61,025 nt of DNA from Metabacillus idriensis. Lineage in GTDB: Bacteria > Bacillota > Bacilli > Bacillales > Bacillaceae. Positions 35,292 to 43,529 of this stretch are shown here, in pieces (the stretch's first letter is position 1; each line of letters opens with the position of its first letter). The stretch spans positions 1-61,025 of the forward strand of contig NZ_WKKF01000015.1 of the NCBI RefSeq assembly GCF_009674765.1, given 5' to 3'. The position numbers and the translations under genes are program-made. The notes beneath the pieces are model-generated. The model searched no databases. It had not been told where the DNA came from and was given only the letters and a program-made list of their open reading frames with translations.

Positions 35292-35846
35292 ATGGACAAG
35301 GTAATCCAGACTTACTTTGAGCAATTGGATTCAAAAGACAAGGACGTTCAATACGAAGCTTATCAAAACATTCTCTCGGCAGCAGACGAAAAAGTGGACT
35401 GGGCTTATGAAGTGTGGGATGAACTGCTTAAAGGGCTGAAATCAAAAGACAATCACCAAAGATCACGTTCTGCTCAATTCCTATCAAGTCTTGCAATCAG
35501 TGATCCTGATAAGCGGATGCTGAAAGATTTTTCTGCTGTCTGGGAAGTGACAAAGGATCCTAAATTTGTTACCGCAAGGCACAGCTTGCAGTCCATTTGG
35601 AAAATCGGGCTTGCTGGATCTCAGCAAAAAAGGCTTGTTTTGGAGCACCTGGCTGATCGTTTTCAAACCTGTTCCAATGAAAAAAATAATACTTTGATTC
35701 GCTTTGATATTATTCAGGATTTAAAAAACTTATATGATCATTTAAATGAGGAAGAAATAAAAAAGAAAGCATTGGAATTAATTGAAATGGAAGAAGAGAA
35801 CAAATATCGAAAGAAATATATGGCTGTATGGAGAAATAATATCTAA
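35292..35846 (+). CDS. HEAT-repeat-like helical protein
   Basis: About 184 residues, entirely helical, with repeat-like stretches (DKVIQTYFEQLDSKDKDVQYEAYQNIL, ELLKGLKSKDNHQRSRSAQFLSSLA, FVTARHSLQSIWKI) typical of HEAT/ARM-like scaffolds. No catalytic motif. ATG 35292 has AGGAGATGG before it; ATG 35283 is the alternative start. Function not recognised. Confidence 0.75.
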   Translation: MDKVIQTYFEQLDSKDKDVQYEAYQNILSAADEKVDWAYEVWDELLKGLKSKDNHQRSRSAQFLSSLAISDPDKRMLKDFSAVWEVTKDPKFVTARHSLQSIWKIGLAGSQQKRLVLEHLADRFQTCSNEKNNTLIRFDIIQDLKNLYDHLNEEEIKKKALELIEMEEENKYRKKYMAVWRNNI

Positions 35847-35915
35847 CATTGGCTGTGTCATAAATGAATAAAAGGCGTAATTGAAAAAATACATATGCAA
35901 AAAGAGGAGAAGATT

Positions 35916-36221
35916 ATGATACTAGAAGCTGTATTGCTCCAGGTCAAACAGGGGATGGAGAAAGAATATGAAGATGCTTTTCGCAGGGCTTCACCAATCA
36001 TTTCATCTATGAAAGGCTATATTTCTCATGACTTACAGCGGTGTTTAGAGGTTAAAGGGAAGTATTTGCTTCTGGTTAAATGGGATAGCTTAGAAGATCA
36101 TACAAATGGATTTAGACAATCACCTGAGTATCAAGAATGGAAAGAGCTGCTTCACCATTTTTATGATCCGTTTCCAACAGTTGAGCATTTTGAAAGCTCA
36201 GACCTGCCATCAAGAAAATAA
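35916..36221 (+). CDS. Antibiotic-biosynthesis-monooxygenase-fold (ABM) protein
   Basis: A 101-residue protein of the ABM fold: MILEAVLLQVKQGMEKEYEDAFRRASPII, LLLVKWDSLEDHTNGFRQSPEYQEWK, and HHFYDPFPTVEHFE. Such small ferredoxin-like-fold enzymes act on quinones or similar substrates, sometimes on haem. Start ATG 35916 has AGAGGAGAAG before it; the earlier frame from 35895 has no ribosome site. Confidence 0.85.
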   Translation: MILEAVLLQVKQGMEKEYEDAFRRASPIISSMKGYISHDLQRCLEVKGKYLLLVKWDSLEDHTNGFRQSPEYQEWKELLHHFYDPFPTVEHFESSDLPSRK

Positions 36222-36247
36222 CTAATTTCATATTCTATTAAATTATG

Positions 36248-36270
36248 GAGCTGTTAATACAGCTCTTTTA
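36248..36270 (+). terminator. Terminator of the ABM gene
   Basis: GAGCTGT and ACAGCTC pair perfectly around a four-base loop, followed by TTTTATTTA. Confidence 0.8.
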
Positions 36271-36693
36271 TTTATCCACTTTTTATGGATAGTGATACAT
36301 ATATTCAACCTCCATACCGCTTAAGATTGCATATTTTAGACATATAGGGGAAGCATTTAAACATTATAAGCTCAAGTAGACGGAGAATAGCTGAAAGATG
36401 ACGAAGTGATTGGATTTTACATTTTGCTCCTAGTTGCAGGAAATGAATCGAACGCGTTTTATTGCTTTAATGAATATCCTGATACCTATCAATCTGTTAA
36501 AAGTAGAAGTGGTTCTTTTTTTTGAAAAAATCCAACCTCTGTCCATAATTTGATATTATTGGAAGGAATGAAAGTCAAACTTTGAAGGTGGACAGGAGAG
36601 TGGAAATACAGAAAGTCATATGGGAAACAATGGCCTTGTTACTGAATACCCTGGTTTATTTATGCGCAAATAGTAAATGGAGGGTTCTCGACA
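36271..36693. other. Intergenic region with a possible decayed coding remnant
   Basis: About 420 bases. A frame near 36400-36525 reads DDEVIGFYILLLVAGNESNAF, which looks like part of a GNAT-type acetyltransferase, but it has no start or ribosome site and no recognised continuation. No other signal. Confidence 0.3.
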
Positions 36694-37158
36694 ATGATGA
36701 CCGAATTGCAGCTGTATAAACCTGAATATTTTAATTTAGTAAATGAATTTCATTTGCCTGCAGAACAGCTCCAATTTACAGCACAGCCGAGTGAGATGCT
36801 CGAGGTGACTGAAGAAAGACATCCTGTTGTCATTCTAAGTGAAAACGAACCAGTTGGTTTTTTTGTCCTCCATTCTAGTGATAGAGTGCAAGAATATACT
36901 GAAAACCCTGTAGCCATGCTGCTGACGGCATTTTCAATTAATCATGTTCATCAGGGAAAAGGATATGCTGTACAGGGATTGAATGAATTAAAAGTGTTCG
37001 TAAATCAATCCTTTCCGGCATGCAATGAAGTTGTACTGGCCGTCAATAAAAGAAATATTCCGGCTCAAAAGCTTTATCAAAAGGCCGGATTTACAGATAC
37101 GGGAAGAAGAAAGAATGGGAGAAAAGGAGAACAATTGATTTTGAGTTTGAAAGTATAA
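36694..37158 (+). CDS. GNAT-family acetyltransferase
   Basis: A 154-residue GNAT. The acetyl-CoA-binding loop is HQGKGYAVQGLNELKVFV, preceded by AMLLTAFSINHV, and the C-terminal AVNKRNIPAQKLYQKAGFTDTG is typical. TGGAGGG precedes ATG ATG. It resembles YjdJ/PhnO-like or spermidine-type N-acetyltransferases, but the substrate is not visible. Confidence 0.88.
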   Translation: MMTELQLYKPEYFNLVNEFHLPAEQLQFTAQPSEMLEVTEERHPVVILSENEPVGFFVLHSSDRVQEYTENPVAMLLTAFSINHVHQGKGYAVQGLNELKVFVNQSFPACNEVVLAVNKRNIPAQKLYQKAGFTDTGRRKNGRKGEQLILSLKV

Positions 37159-37217
37159 ATAAATGAATTAGGAATTCAGTTCTTTGTCGCTTTCTGCAAT
37201 TAGGAGGATATTGAAAG

Positions 37218-37382
37218 ATGGAGCATAAGTTACAAGTGAGCGCGGATAAATCCTGCCTGATCAAACAGCAATTAGACGAACCAATTTTTTATCTTTTTCC
37301 ATACAGGCTGCCCGAACAGGCAGCCATCTTCCTCAGCAATTGCAGATCATCAGCACATTACCATCTAAATCTTCAAAATTAA
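37218..37382 (+). CDS. Possible 54-residue ORF, low support
   Basis: AGGAGG lies seven bases before ATG 37218, giving MEHKLQVSADKSCLIKQQLD and running to a TAA at 37382. The last 50 bases overlap the 3' end of the convergent VOC gene. No family is recognised. The ribosome site is good, but the overlap and lack of homologues I know make this uncertain. Confidence 0.3.
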   Translation: MEHKLQVSADKSCLIKQQLDEPIFYLFPYRLPEQAAIFLSNCRSSAHYHLNLQN

Positions 37383-37716
37383 AATAGGCAAATTCCCCAA
37401 TCCGTTCAATATCTGTCACGATATTAACGTTGCGTTCCTTAAGAAAGGCATACGCTTCATCGATATTCTCCACATAGAGATTGAAGAGAACCTGTTTGGA
37501 CGGGGCAAACTGAAATGCTGGATCAAAGGCATGATCATCCAATGACAGCCCGGTGTCACTTGTAACAGGAATGTTGTAAACAGGTGATTCCACATTGGCA
37601 GAATCAAACTGTAATCCAAGCAGCTCACTGTACCATTGTGCAGATTTTTTGAGATCTTTTACATGAATAAAGACATTATTGACCATTCTTTTAATGGGAG
37701 AAACGGCAGAACGCAT
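37333..37716 (-). CDS. VOC-family (glyoxalase-like) protein
   Basis: About 127 residues. The VOC opening NNVFIHVKDLKKSAQWYSELLG and the closing FAYFNFEDLDGNVLMIC motif are intact. I start at the internal ATG 37716, which has AAAGGCGG seven bases ahead, rather than at 37734. Substrate unknown. Confidence 0.88.
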   Translation of the reverse strand: MRSAVSPIKRMVNNVFIHVKDLKKSAQWYSELLGLQFDSANVESPVYNIPVTSDTGLSLDDHAFDPAFQFAPSKQVLFNLYVENIDEAYAFLKERNVNIVTDIERIGEFAYFNFEDLDGNVLMICNC

Positions 37717-37850
37717 TTTATAACCGCCTTTCATTTTTCTGTATCATTACTTCATCATGGACAAAAGGAAATCCTCTTTAATAAATTGTAAGAACGGCAT
37801 TAACTTGATGTGTATCATTGTGCATGATAAAAAAAACATGTTACTATTAA

Positions 37851-37869
37851 GTCACACATTATATGTGAC
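37851..37869 (+). promoter_or_regulatory. Probable ArsR-type operator
   Basis: GTCACACATTATATGTGAC is a near-perfect palindrome. It lies 41 bases before the ArsR-type gene and would cover a promoter there, so autoregulation is likely. Confidence 0.7.
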
Positions 37870-37909
37870 TATTTAGGCACTTAAGATTATGAACGAAAGG
37901 GCTGTTGAA

Positions 37910-38698
37910 ATGGAAGATATGCTTTCCACATTGTTTAAAGCGCTGGGTCATCCAATCAGGAGACGGATTCTGGATATTCTTAAAGAATCTGCTAAAACAA
38001 CCGGTGAATTAAATGATCTTTTTCCGGAAGTATCCAGATATGCAATCATGAAACATCTGACGGCCCTAGAGGAAGGGAACTTGGTTGTTGTAAGGCGGGA
38101 AGGAAAATACAGACTTAATTACTTAAACGCTGTTCCCCTGCAGGAAATGCATAACCGGTGGGTAGGAAAATACATGGAGACAGCGGCAAGTTCTTTACTT
38201 AATTTAAGAGCTGCAGCTGAACAAAAAGGAGAAGAAAAAATGAATTCAAAACAGCAATCAAAAGTATTTCGAATCGAACAAGAGGTTTTCATAGATGCAC
38301 CAAGAGAAAAAGTATTTAAGGCATTAACGGAAAAGGCTGAAGATTGGTGGGAGTTTCGGTTAGCTCCATATGGTGTATCATCGAAGTTTACGTTTGATCC
38401 TGTACCGGGCGGTCAGTTTATCGAAAGGTGGGGCGAAACAGAAGGTGCAGTGTGGGGGAATGTTTATTATGTCAATGCTCCAGAAGAAATCCGCCTTCAG
38501 GGGCACTTGGGAATGCAGGGTGCAGTCAATAGTTCCTATACGTACCGTTTAGTTGAAAAAGAGAATGCAACCATTCTTCAGCTTTCCCATACAGCTTCAG
38601 GGCTGATTGAAGAAAACTGGGAGAAGGATCATACAGAAGGCTGGAATCATCTGCTTGGAACATTATTAAAAAAATATGCAGAACAAAATAAAGAATAG
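37910..38698 (+). CDS. ArsR-family regulator fused to an AHSA1/SRPBCC domain
   Basis: A 262-residue fusion. Residues 1-80 are a winged helix: FKALGHPIRRRILDILKE, then SRYAIMKHLTALEEGNLVVVRREGKYRLN, with no metal-binding cysteines. Residues about 120-255 are a SRPBCC ligand-binding domain (EQEVFIDAPREKVFKALTE, FDPVPGGQFIERW, NATILQLSHTASG). It probably represses its own gene through the palindrome at 37851-37869 and responds to a hydrophobic ligand. ATG 37910 is chosen because GAAAGGG is 8 bases ahead; ATG 37889 is possible. The next gene, another SRPBCC protein, is 24 bases away and likely co-transcribed. Confidence 0.88.
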   Translation: MEDMLSTLFKALGHPIRRRILDILKESAKTTGELNDLFPEVSRYAIMKHLTALEEGNLVVVRREGKYRLNYLNAVPLQEMHNRWVGKYMETAASSLLNLRAAAEQKGEEKMNSKQQSKVFRIEQEVFIDAPREKVFKALTEKAEDWWEFRLAPYGVSSKFTFDPVPGGQFIERWGETEGAVWGNVYYVNAPEEIRLQGHLGMQGAVNSSYTYRLVEKENATILQLSHTASGLIEENWEKDHTEGWNHLLGTLLKKYAEQNKE

Positions 38699-38722
38699 TT
38701 CCCTGTTGGAGGTATAAAGAGA

Positions 38723-39160
38723 ATGGTCGACGTATTGACAGAAATAGAAATTCAGTGCACAGCAGACAGGGTTTCGCAGTATGCTTCAGACCCTGAAAAT
38801 GCGCCTGAATGGTATGTAAATATTCATTCAGCAGAATGGCTGAACGAAAAATCATTAACAATTGGCTCTCGAATTGCATTTAAAGCAAAATTCCTTGGCC
38901 GGGAGCTCTCATATGTTTACGAAATTGCAGAATTCATTCCAGGTGCAAGAATGGTCATGAGAACGGCTGACGGACCTTTTCCAATGGAAACCATTTATAC
39001 ATGGCAGCCGTCGGATCAGCATACAACCAGAATGACATTGCAAAACAAAGGGAATCCGGCAGGCTTTTCAAAGGGGATCGCACCTTTTATGTCTATCATG
39101 ATGAAAAGAGCGAATAACAAAGATTTAAAAAAACTGAAGAGTATTCTTGAAAAAAGATAA
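38723..39160 (+). CDS. SRPBCC (polyketide-cyclase-like) protein
   Basis: A 145-residue SRPBCC-fold protein: TEIEIQCTADRVSQYASDPENAPEWYVNI is the first strand and helix, ARMVMRTADGPFPMETIYTWQPS the central sheet, and a C-terminal helix AGFSKGIAPFMSIMMKRANNKDLKKLKSILE ends it. It follows the ArsR-SRPBCC fusion and likely shares its ligand or control. GGAGG before ATG 38723. Confidence 0.82.
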   Translation: MVDVLTEIEIQCTADRVSQYASDPENAPEWYVNIHSAEWLNEKSLTIGSRIAFKAKFLGRELSYVYEIAEFIPGARMVMRTADGPFPMETIYTWQPSDQHTTRMTLQNKGNPAGFSKGIAPFMSIMMKRANNKDLKKLKSILEKR

Positions 39161-39318
39161 CGCTGTATCTTAAGATGATCAAAGCTGTAAAATCTGACTC
39201 TTCCTCCAGATTATTTGATAGAGTTAAAACAAGTATAATAACGGGAGGAACCCCCTGTCAGATGATTATAAATAACTTAATGCAGCACAAATGACGAATC
39301 ATAGAGTGAGGTAATATT

Positions 39319-40809
39319 GTGGATTTATATACATATGCAAAATACGATGGGACTGGACTTGCCGAATTAGTGAAAAAGAAAGAAGTAACACCGAAAGAAC
39401 TGGCTGATGCAGCATTTAAGCAGATTGAACTAGTGAATCCGCTTTTAAATGGGGTGGTTCGCACGCGTCAGGAAAAAGTTTTAAAAGAGTTAAGCCAGCT
39501 GGATCTTCAAAAGCAGCCGTTTGCGGGAGTTCCCATTCTGCTGAAGGATATTTCACAGGCGATAGAAGGTGAACCTCTAACAGCAGGCTCAAAGCTTCTT
39601 AAAGATAACATTGCAGGAAGAGACTCGAATTTTGTTGCACGTTTAAGACAGGCGGGGTTTTCATTTATAGGTCATACGAACACCCCTGAATTTGGTTTGA
39701 AAAACATTACAGAGCCTGAGGTTCATGGTCAGACGAAAAATCCATGGAATACTAAGTACTCTGCAGGCGGGTCAAGCGGAGGATCAGCTGCAAGCGTAGC
39801 ATCAGGGATTGTACCGATTGCAGGTGCAAGTGACGGGGGAGGCTCAATTCGAATTCCAGCTTCTTTTACGAGTCTGTTCGGATTAAAGCCTACTAGAGGC
39901 AGAACGCCTGTTGGTCCAAGTGTCGGCAGGCAATGGCAGGGAGCTTCAATTGATTTTGTTTTGTCAAAAACAGTCCGTGACAGTGCAGCTATGCTTGATC
40001 TTCTCCAAATCATTCAGCCGGAAGCAGCTTTTCATACACCATTGTTTGAAGGCAACTATACGGATGTTCTCAGAAAAGAGATAAAACGGCCTTTAAGAAT
40101 CGCTTTTCAAACTCAGTCTCCTGTAGGAACTCCTGTCAGTGAAGAAGCGATGGATGCCGTTCATCGCATGGTGAAGTGGCTTGAAGAACAGGGGCATGAA
40201 GTAGAGGAGCGGGGAAACGGCATCGACGGTGTCAGGCTGATGGAAAATTACTATATTATGAACAATGGTGAAATGGCCGCAACGATTCTTAGCCTAGAAA
40301 AAATGCTCGGCAGACCAATCGCAGCAAATGATGTAGAAATTGTGACTTGGGTGTTAAGTGTGGCAGGACATTCCGTAACCGCTGCCGAATTTACTCAGAG
40401 TCTGGCTGAATGGGATATGGCAGCTGCTAAAATGGCTGCTTTTCATGAAACCTTCGACTTGTATTTAACCCCGGCAACCGCTTTTCCAGCTCCTAAAGCC
40501 GGAGAACTCACTCAGACTGAAGAAGAAATCCAGTCGCTTCTGAAGGTCAGTGAGCTGAAGAAAGAGGAACATTTATCATTCGTTTATGACATGTTCTTAA
40601 AAAGCTTAACCGTTACACCTTTTACGCAGCTTGCAAATCTGACAGGACAGCCTGCAATGAGTGTGCCTACTCATATCACGGCTGAAGGATTGCCGCTCGG
40701 CGTTCAGTTTGTGGCACCTAAAGGGAAAGAAGACATGCTGCTTGCCCTTGCAGGACAGCTTGAGCAATCTGACCTGTGGATTGGCATGGAAGGGAATCCA
40801 TTTTTCTAA
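39319..40809 (+). CDS. Amidase-signature enzyme (GatA-like)
   Basis: A 496-residue amidase. The signature serine stretch GGSSGGSAASVASG (about 150-163) and DGGGSIRIPAS (about 174-184) supply the Ser-Ser-Lys triad together with Lys in VPILLKD (about 76). It is not in a gatCAB operon and is shorter of the amide-docking C-terminal of GatA, so a stand-alone amidase is more likely. Start GTG 39319 follows GAGGTAATATT. Confidence 0.9.
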   Translation: MDLYTYAKYDGTGLAELVKKKEVTPKELADAAFKQIELVNPLLNGVVRTRQEKVLKELSQLDLQKQPFAGVPILLKDISQAIEGEPLTAGSKLLKDNIAGRDSNFVARLRQAGFSFIGHTNTPEFGLKNITEPEVHGQTKNPWNTKYSAGGSSGGSAASVASGIVPIAGASDGGGSIRIPASFTSLFGLKPTRGRTPVGPSVGRQWQGASIDFVLSKTVRDSAAMLDLLQIIQPEAAFHTPLFEGNYTDVLRKEIKRPLRIAFQTQSPVGTPVSEEAMDAVHRMVKWLEEQGHEVEERGNGIDGVRLMENYYIMNNGEMAATILSLEKMLGRPIAANDVEIVTWVLSVAGHSVTAAEFTQSLAEWDMAAAKMAAFHETFDLYLTPATAFPAPKAGELTQTEEEIQSLLKVSELKKEEHLSFVYDMFLKSLTVTPFTQLANLTGQPAMSVPTHITAEGLPLGVQFVAPKGKEDMLLALAGQLEQSDLWIGMEGNPFF

Positions 40810-40910
40810 GTTATATAACGCTTTATCCATGAAATGCAGGGTCCGTGTTAAAGTTATTGAAAATTGGCCGATATAGAAGGAAAGTATTTATTCAGGCTGG
40901 AGGATGACTG

Positions 40911-41063
40911 ATGGAAGAAGAAGTAAAGAATTGCCCTAAATGCAGAATGCTTCAAAAGCATACAGACAGCAAGTGCCAGGTGTGCGGACATACAGTCATG
41001 GATTCCATATTGGCTTTATATCCTTCAAGGACCCCCGGGAAACGCTTAGTTAAAAAGAAGTAA
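40911..41063 (+). CDS. 50-residue zinc-ribbon micropeptide
   Basis: ATG 40911 with GGAGGA just upstream opens a 50-residue protein: MEEEVKNCPKCRMLQKHTDS, then CQVCGHTVMDSILALYP and a Lys-rich tail. The two CxxC pairs form a rubredoxin-like knuckle, expected to bind zinc. No family name known to me. A terminator follows about 60 bases downstream. Confidence 0.75.
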   Translation: MEEEVKNCPKCRMLQKHTDSKCQVCGHTVMDSILALYPSRTPGKRLVKKK

Positions 41064-41121
41064 CGAACATAGGATCATAGCTGCATAATGAAGGGATTAT
41101 CCAATAAGTCTCTAAAATGAA

Positions 41122-41162
41122 GCAGGCAGGAAAAACAAATGTATTTCCTGTCTGCTTTTTTA
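41122..41162 (+). terminator. Terminator
   Basis: GCAGGCAGGAAA and TTTCCTGTCTGC form the stem, followed by TTTTTTAT. Confidence 0.85.
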
Positions 41163-41164
41163 TG

Positions 41165-41384
41165 TAAGCTCTTTTCATAAAATTTGTTGTTTTTAGACTC
41201 CATGTTACAAACTATAAGTGGATTGTGGCGGATAAACTTGACTCCTGCGGGAATAAGAGGGAAATGGGAGACCCCGCAGGCAGGCGGAGGAGGCTCCCAG
41301 CCGGACCGCGGAAAGCAAGTTCCTGGAGCGGAAAGGAACGGACAACATTAATAATCAAAACAATAATTATGCGAAAACAGACTT
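41165..41384 (+). repeat. MITE-like repeat C, copy 3 (long form)
   Basis: Left end AAGCTCTTTTCATAAAATTTGTTG, right end CAATAATTATGCGAAAACAG-ACTTT. Relative to the short copies, about 105 bases are inserted between GTGGATTGTGGCGG and GCGGAAAGGAACGG. The insert is GC-rich (GACTCCTGCGGGA, GAGACCCCGCAGG, GAGGAGGCTCCCA, GGACCGCGGAA) and self-complementary. A 'CTCCTGCGGGA...CCCCGCAGG' block is familiar to me from other Bacillaceae intergenic repeats. Confidence 0.88.
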
Positions 41385-41574
41385 TCTGGACAGCCCCTTT
41401 CATAGGTAATAAAACACCAATCAAACAGGAAAGCTATAAAAAAATGGTTCCTTCTCAAAGGTTATTATTTGATTTATATATATCTTACTTGTAAGATATA
41501 TATATAATATTTCATTATCTAAATTCACGAACCATTGAATGTGAAATCATTCATTAAAGGAGAGGAATTCATAA

Positions 41575-41982
41575 ATGGCCATTACTATGTTTACGTCTTG
41601 CAGCTGCACATCTTGCAGAAAGTCTAAAATGTGGATGGAAGAGCATGATATTTCCTATACAGAAAGAAACATTCTTACTCAGCCTTTAACAATGAAAGAA
41701 CTAAAACAGATTCTCCGCATGACAGAAGAGGGGACAGATGAAATTCTATCGACCCGGTCAAAGCAATTTCAGGAACTGGATATGAATGTAGATGCTCTGC
41801 ATCTGCAGGAATTACTGGCGATCATTCAAGAGAAGCCGGGTATCATGCGCTGTCCGATCATACTTGATGAAAAACGGTTTTTAGTAGGATTTAACGAAGA
41901 TGAGATCCGAAAATTTCTTCCGCGCAACATTCGGGCCTATCTATTAAAGCTTCTTGAAGCGAAAACAATGCTGCCTAATTAA
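41575..41982 (+). CDS. Spx-paralogue (ArsC-fold stress regulator)
   Basis: A 135-residue ArsC/Spx-fold protein. It opens [20 protein letters not shown], with the Spx-type redox pair CxxC at 11/14 and an additional Cys at 9. [27 protein letters not shown] is the Spx C-terminal signature. Spx proteins bind RNA polymerase alpha and respond to thiol stress; MgsR/YqgZ-like paralogues exist in Bacillus. The extra Cys9 is unusual. AAAGGAGAGG precedes ATG 41575. Confidence 0.88.
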   Translation: MAITMFTSCSCTSCRKSKMWMEEHDISYTERNILTQPLTMKELKQILRMTEEGTDEILSTRSKQFQELDMNVDALHLQELLAIIQEKPGIMRCPIILDEKRFLVGFNEDEIRKFLPRNIRAYLLKLLEAKTMLPN

Positions 41983-42010
41983 CGGCTGTAGGGATAAAGG
42001 AGTAGTAGAA

Positions 42011-42751
42011 GTGGAAGAATTGCCGATACCCAACATGAATTTTGACCAGCTTAAGAAAATAAAAAAAGAATTAACGCGGTTTATGATGTCTTATAAATTT
42101 GCGTTAGAAGAAATGAATACGAAAATTAATATCCTTGAACAGGAATTTCAATATATTCATGAGTATAATCCAATTGAACATGTCAGCTCGCGGCTGAAGT
42201 CTCCTGAGAGCATCGTAAACAAAATTTACAGGAAGAACTACGACCTTTCATTGAGTGATATAAAAAAGAATATTAAAGACATAGCAGGTATTCGCATCAC
42301 CTGTTCTTTTTTGTCGGACATTTATCAAATCAGCGAGATGATTCAAAATCAAAAGGATATCAATGTCGTTGAATGCAAGGATTATATAAAAGATCCAAAG
42401 CCGAACGGCTATCAAAGCCTGCATTTAATCGTGAGTATTCCCGTTTTTATGTCAGACCGTCAGGAAGACATCCTTGTTGAGATTCAAATTCGAACAATTG
42501 CGATGGACTTTTGGGCAAGCCTTGAACACAAAATTTATTATAAATATAATAAAGAAATTCCTGAGCGGCTCACAAAGGAACTTAAAGAAGCCGCAGTCTC
42601 TGCTGCGGAACTGGACCTCAAAATGGAAAAGCTCCATAATGAAATGACAGACTTAAAAGAAGCAGAAGAACCTGCAGGAGAGCTGTCTCAGCTTCTGTTC
42701 AACAAGGAACAATTTAAGCTTCCCATTGATTTAATAAACTCATTAAAATAA
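42011..42751 (+). CDS. Small alarmone synthetase (RelA/SpoT synthetase domain)
   Basis: A 246-residue protein made of one synthetase domain with no HD hydrolase or regulatory part: KNIKDIAGIRITCSFLSDIYQI, KDPKPNGYQSLHLIV, VEIQIRTIAMDFWASLEHK. This is the small alarmone synthetase architecture of YjbM/YwaC (SasB/SasA), which make (p)ppGpp under stress. GTG 42011 has AAAGGAG 8 bases ahead; the reading frame extends upstream into the Spx gene but has no ribosome site there. It is directly downstream of the Spx paralogue. I cannot tell YjbM from YwaC by eye. Confidence 0.9.
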   Translation: MEELPIPNMNFDQLKKIKKELTRFMMSYKFALEEMNTKINILEQEFQYIHEYNPIEHVSSRLKSPESIVNKIYRKNYDLSLSDIKKNIKDIAGIRITCSFLSDIYQISEMIQNQKDINVVECKDYIKDPKPNGYQSLHLIVSIPVFMSDRQEDILVEIQIRTIAMDFWASLEHKIYYKYNKEIPERLTKELKEAAVSAAELDLKMEKLHNEMTDLKEAEEPAGELSQLLFNKEQFKLPIDLINSLK

Positions 42752-42777
42752 GGAACTGTTTGTGGAGATGAATGCGA

Positions 42778-43206
42778 ATGAGTAAAAAAAGAAGTGAAAA
42801 TATCGTCTCCTTATTTGAGATTTTTGTTTCACTTGAACGTAAATGGATGAATGACTGGAATCATCTGAATGAGGTAGGTCTTTCGAAAACACATATTTTA
42901 ATCCTGCAAATTCTTGAAACAGAAGGGCTGAAGCGTCCGTCCATCCTTGCAGAGCAATTGCAGATTACAACCGGCGGTGTGACTGTTCTTACAAGCAAGC
43001 TGATCAAAGACGGGTTTGTCCAGAAATGTCAAAACGAGCGTGACAGGAGAGCATACAACCTTGAAATCACGGATTCTGGAAAAGATCTTCTTCATTCTGC
43101 CAGAAGCCAAATCAATCAGCAGATCCAGAAGATGTTCGGCATGCTGTCTGATGATGAAATTCAAAACCTGCGTGATATCTTTTATAAATGCTTGATGGGG
43201 CAATAA
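42778..43206 (+). CDS. MarR-family transcriptional regulator
   Basis: A 142-residue winged-helix MarR protein: LSKTHILILQILETEGLKRPSILAEQLQITTGGVTVLTSKLIKDGFV, then NERDRRAYNLEITDSG. The start ATG 42778 is preferred over 42772 because of ribosome-site spacing. It is close to the alarmone synthetase and may share a transcript. Target genes unknown. Confidence 0.88.
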   Translation: MSKKRSENIVSLFEIFVSLERKWMNDWNHLNEVGLSKTHILILQILETEGLKRPSILAEQLQITTGGVTVLTSKLIKDGFVQKCQNERDRRAYNLEITDSGKDLLHSARSQINQQIQKMFGMLSDDEIQNLRDIFYKCLMGQ

Positions 43207-43222
43207 CTTTCATATACATAAG

Positions 43223-43345
43223 AAAAGCGCAAGCGCCCGTTTAGCGCAGGCATGTCAGATAAGGATCCGACAGAAAAGGCGCTTTTTGCCAATACTTTCG
43301 GAGCCTTTCTGGCCGAGGAGCCTGAGCGATTCCACTCGCCATCGA
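43223..43345 (+). repeat. GC-rich dispersed repeat D (GCGCAAGCGCC type)
   Basis: AAAGCGCAAGCGCCCGTTTAGCG, TCCGACAGAAAAGGCGC, and TTTCTGGCCGAGGAGCCTGAGCG are GC-rich blocks that stand out from AT-rich surroundings. I recognise the GCGCAAGCGCC block as frequent in Bacillus intergenic sequence, but this is from memory. ORFs read across it (43286 and 43423) are artefacts. Confidence 0.65.
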
Positions 43346-43378
43346 AGCGCAAAATATTATACTTTCAAATACATAACA

Positions 43379-43409
43379 AAAGAAAGCCAGTTTCCTGGCC
43401 TTCTTTTGT
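43379..43409 (-). terminator. Terminator of the CxxC micropeptide gene
   Basis: On the minus strand AAAAGAAGGCCAG and CTGGCTTTCTTTT form a stem with a T run, immediately after the stop codon. Confidence 0.85.
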
Positions 43410-43529
43410 TTAACTTTCTTCATTTGAGCAAGTATCGCATAACCATAAATTTTCCGCTTCAGAGAATGTCAATTTCTTATGAAATGAACATTCGTCGCAC
43501 AGATCTTCTTTTTCTTCAAATTCTCTCAT
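43410..43529 (-). CDS. 39-residue CxxC micropeptide
   Basis: ATG at 43529 is preceded by AAAAGGAGGCTGCGAA, a nearly ideal ribosome site. The product is MREFEEKEDLCDECSFHKKL then TFSEAENLWLCDTCSNEES. Two CxxC pairs would form a zinc knuckle. It is too short for most gene callers. A hairpin terminator starts at the stop codon, so this is a compact independent gene. Confidence 0.72.
   Translation of the reverse strand: MREFEEKEDLCDECSFHKKLTFSEAENLWLCDTCSNEES

Noticed and set aside
41225-41494. 89-residue and antisense 70-residue ORFs
   Set aside because: They lie in the GC-rich insert of repeat C copy 3. The same reading frame is not kept in copy 4.
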